NCBI RefSeq assembly: GCF_900637185.1
Contig: NZ_LR134352.1
Location: forward strand, 2,656,001 to 2,720,000
Direction of reading: 5' to 3'
Origin: Nocardia asteroides
GTDB taxonomy: Bacteria > Actinomycetota > Actinomycetes > Mycobacteriales > Mycobacteriaceae
DNA length: 64,000 bases
The notes beneath the pieces were generated by a model. The model was not told where the DNA came from. It did not search any database and was given only the letters and a program-made list of their open reading frames with translations. Positions 62,027-64,000 of this stretch are shown here, one piece after another; position 1 is the first letter of the stretch, and every line of letters begins with the position of its first letter. Both the position numbers and the translations under genes were made by a program.

Positions 62027-62032
62027 CACAAT
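62027..62032 (+). promoter_or_regulatory. -10-like hexamer, leaderless type
   Basis: CACAAT lies 7 bases before ATG 62040; the same layout occurs at 26471. Confidence 0.3.
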
Positions 62033-62039
62033 CGACGCC

Positions 62040-63845
62040 ATGGCTTCGCAGGCCCGGGACGCGCAGGAGCGCAAACGGCACGGCAGGCACTACACCCCGC
62101 CGGCGCTCGCCCGGTTCCTGGCGCGCCGGGCGCTGCTGCACGCGCCCCGCGACCGCGAATTGCGGGTCCTCGACCCGGCCTGCGGCGACGGCGAGCTACT
62201 GCTCGCGGTGCACGACGAACTGGCCGCGCGGGCACCCGGCGTCACGGTCCGGTTGACCGGATACGACCTGGACCGGCGGGCCGTCGACGACGCGGTCGCC
62301 CGTGCCGCCGCCCGCGGTGTCACCATCGACGGCCGGGCCGGTGACTTCCTCGCCGCGTCGGGGCGGCTCCCGGCCGGTTCCTTCGACCTGGTGATCAGCA
62401 ATCCGCCGTACGTGCGGACGCAGCAGCTCGGCGGGTCGACCGCCCAGCTGCTGAGCAAGCAGTTCGGGTTGCGTGGCCGCATCGACCTCACCCATCCGTT
62501 CGTGGCCGTCGCGCCCCGGCTGCTCGCCGCCGACGGCGTCCTCGGATTGCTCTGCGCCAACCGGTTTCTCACCACCAGGGCCGGTGCCAACCTGCGCCGG
62601 ATCCTGACCAGCGAGCTGCATCCGGCCGAGCTGTACGACCTCGGTGACACCAAGCTGTTCGCGGCCGCCGTGCTGCCCGCGATCACGGTCGCGACGCGGT
62701 CGCCCCGGGAACGCGAGTGCCGGTATGTCTCCGCCTACGAACAGCTCGGCGCCGAACCCGACTGTGCCGCCGGCTTGTTCGACGCGCTGGCCGGGGAGGC
62801 GGCGTGCCTGGTCGGGGCGGGTGGGCGGGTGTTCGCCGTCGAGGTGGGGGTGCTGTCCACCGGGGCCGAGGTGGACAAGGCTCGCACGGTGCCGGGCACG
62901 TCTGCGCGCGCCGCTTCCGAGCGGCCGGGGCGGTCCACCCGGCCGAGCCGGGACCTGCCACGGCGGCCCGGACTCTCCACCCGGCCGGCCAAAGCCATGC
63001 CCCCGGACTCGTCGCGCCCCGGCTCCGACACCGTCTGGCGGATGTCCCGCCCCGGCGTCGACCGGTGGCTGGCCGCCATCGCCGAGCGCACCTGGCGCAC
63101 CTTCGGTGACACCGCCCGCATCCGGGTCGGCATCAAGACGACCGCCGACCGGGTGTTCATCTCCGACCGGTGGGACCAGATGGACCCCGCCCCGGAGCCG
63201 GAACTGTTGCGGCAGTTGATCACCCACCACGATCTGCAACCGTGGCGGATCGGGCGGGATCGTGGAACGCGGGTGCTGTACCCCTACGACGTCATGCAGC
63301 CCCGCCGAACGCCCATCGATCTCGCCGAATTCCCCGGTGCGGCACAGTATCTGCGCGCGCACGAGCAGGTGCTGTCCGGGCGGCGGTACGTGCTCGACGG
63401 CGGGCGCAAGTGGTTCGAGATCTGGGTGCCGCAGCGTCCGCATCTGTGGCGGGCGCCGAAACTGGTGTTCCCCGACATCAGTGAGCGGCCGCGGTTCGCG
63501 CTCGATCGGTCGGGGGCGGTGGTGAACGGGGACTGCTATTGGATCTCGCTGACCGACCTCGGGACCGGCCCGCAGGCGACCGATCTGGCGTATCTGCTGA
63601 TGGGCGTGGCGAATTCGGCGCTGGGGCTGCGGTTCTACGACGCGGTGTGCGGGAACCGGCTGTATTCGGGCAGGCGGCGCTGGATCACCCAGTACGTGGC
63701 CAGGCTGCCGGTGCCGGATCCGGCCCATCCCGCCTCAGCCGCCCTCGTCGCCCGGGTGCGCGCCGTGGTGGAGGAGGGCGCGGCCGCGGCGGAGGCGGGG
63801 ATCGACGACGCCGTCGCCGCCGCGTTCGGGGTGCGGGCTCAGTGA
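62040..63845 (+). CDS. Eco57I/TaqI-type N6-adenine DNA methyltransferase
   Basis: 601 residues. SAM motif I is LDPACGDGELL (about 44-54) and the catalytic motif NPPYV (121-125) defines an N6-adenine enzyme; HYTP at 17-20 is the usual N-terminal motif of the gamma class. A probable target-recognition region spans about 280-560, with a variable Pro/Arg/Ser-rich linker near 285-330. No endonuclease domain is present and none is encoded beside it in the window, so it looks solitary. In M. tuberculosis MamA is a solitary enzyme of the same type. The 3' end overlaps the convergent TetR gene by 7 bp. Confidence 0.87.
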   Translation: MASQARDAQERKRHGRHYTPPALARFLARRALLHAPRDRELRVLDPACGDGELLLAVHDELAARAPGVTVRLTGYDLDRRAVDDAVARAAARGVTIDGRAGDFLAASGRLPAGSFDLVISNPPYVRTQQLGGSTAQLLSKQFGLRGRIDLTHPFVAVAPRLLAADGVLGLLCANRFLTTRAGANLRRILTSELHPAELYDLGDTKLFAAAVLPAITVATRSPRERECRYVSAYEQLGAEPDCAAGLFDALAGEAACLVGAGGRVFAVEVGVLSTGAEVDKARTVPGTSARAASERPGRSTRPSRDLPRRPGLSTRPAKAMPPDSSRPGSDTVWRMSRPGVDRWLAAIAERTWRTFGDTARIRVGIKTTADRVFISDRWDQMDPAPEPELLRQLITHHDLQPWRIGRDRGTRVLYPYDVMQPRRTPIDLAEFPGAAQYLRAHEQVLSGRRYVLDGGRKWFEIWVPQRPHLWRAPKLVFPDISERPRFALDRSGAVVNGDCYWISLTDLGTGPQATDLAYLLMGVANSALGLRFYDAVCGNRLYSGRRRWITQYVARLPVPDPAHPASAALVARVRAVVEEGAAAAEAGIDDAVAAAFGVRAQ

Positions 63846-64000
63846 GCGGTGCGGATCCCGACCATCGGCAGCAGGGTGCGGCGAGCGAAGTCGCGGCCCG
63901 CCTCGACGTCGTCCAGCGGGATCAGGCCGTCCGGGGTGAGCGCCAGCGACAGGGCCAGCCGGGCCATGATCTCGGCGACCAGATCCGGATCGAAGTCGGG
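63839..64000 (-). CDS. TetR family regulator, C-terminal part (runs off the window)
   Basis: Only the last 53 residues are visible: DLVAEIMARLALSLALTPDGLIPLDDVEAGRDFARRTLLPMVGIRTAH. The LTPDGLIPLDD...ARDFARR pattern is a common C-terminal end of actinobacterial TetR proteins. The stop overlaps the end of the DNA methyltransferase gene. The DNA-binding domain lies outside the window. Confidence 0.6.
   Translation of the reverse strand, partial: PDFDPDLVAEIMARLALSLALTPDGLIPLDDVEAGRDFARRTLLPMVGIRTAH

Overview
The window is a GC-rich actinobacterial chromosome segment. The best guess at origin is Nocardia or a close mycolic-acid-producing relative. That rests on the block at about 47.7-58.2 kb (peroxiredoxin AhpE, a DUF3052 protein, a small lipoprotein, aceE, a FasR-type regulator, fabD, acpM, a KasA-type ketosynthase, accD6), which follows the gene order known from Mycobacterium tuberculosis Rv2238c-Rv2247. 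Many GTG starts, many TetR/HxlR/LuxR regulators and recurrent leaderless-type promoters fit the same group. No rRNA, transposase, integrase or CRISPR array was seen.

Left part (1-19 kb): a partial gene, a Cys/Ser/Gly-rich membrane protein, a quinone oxidoreductase and a tRNA-Met(CAT). A small accessory-looking patch follows, with a CoiA-like nuclease carrying a coiled coil and membrane anchor (2681-3817) and a 60-residue zinc-ribbon protein. Next come regulator/target pairs, several with visible palindromic operators: TetR with a rubber-oxygenase-like protein; TetR with a two-gene IrtAB/YbtPQ-like ABC transporter; TetR with an aldo/keto reductase; TetR with a membrane protein. A TerD-vWA protein, a SnoaL-like protein and a deaminase/ABM operon complete this part.

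Accessory centre (19-22.3 kb): an FBP (FusB-like) protein, two divergent paralogous two-helix membrane proteins and a multidomain TerD / DUF2510 / zinc ribbon / TerB-like / PH-like / HNH endonuclease protein. This is the best candidate here for an undescribed system.

Middle (22.8-47.6 kb): flavin monooxygenases, a fused aminodeoxychorismate synthase (pabAB), a phosphotransferase and an NDMA-dependent type alcohol dehydrogenase behind a KstR-like box. A complete zinc-import locus (aztA, an aztB-propeller fusion, aztC, aztD) has a Zur-like operator and two 39-bp minisatellites. Then come two serine hydrolases, a DUF3145 protein, GNAT, NAD-binding and ADP-ribosylglycohydrolase genes, a LuxR-type regulator, a methyltransferase, a small sigma-factor operon, an HxlR/azoreductase pair and tRNA-Val(TAC).

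Right part (47.7-64 kb): the ahpE-aceE-FAS-II/mycolate block ends at a perfect 17-bp terminator hairpin. It is followed by a basic conserved protein, an HxlR regulator and nitroreductase with a perfect operator, a secreted vWA protein, a solitary N6-adenine DNA methyltransferase and the tail of a TetR gene.

Functions come from motifs and remembered family features read by eye; no database search was run. Starts were chosen from ribosome-binding sites or, where a -10-like hexamer lies 6-7 bases from the start codon, by assuming leaderless transcription.
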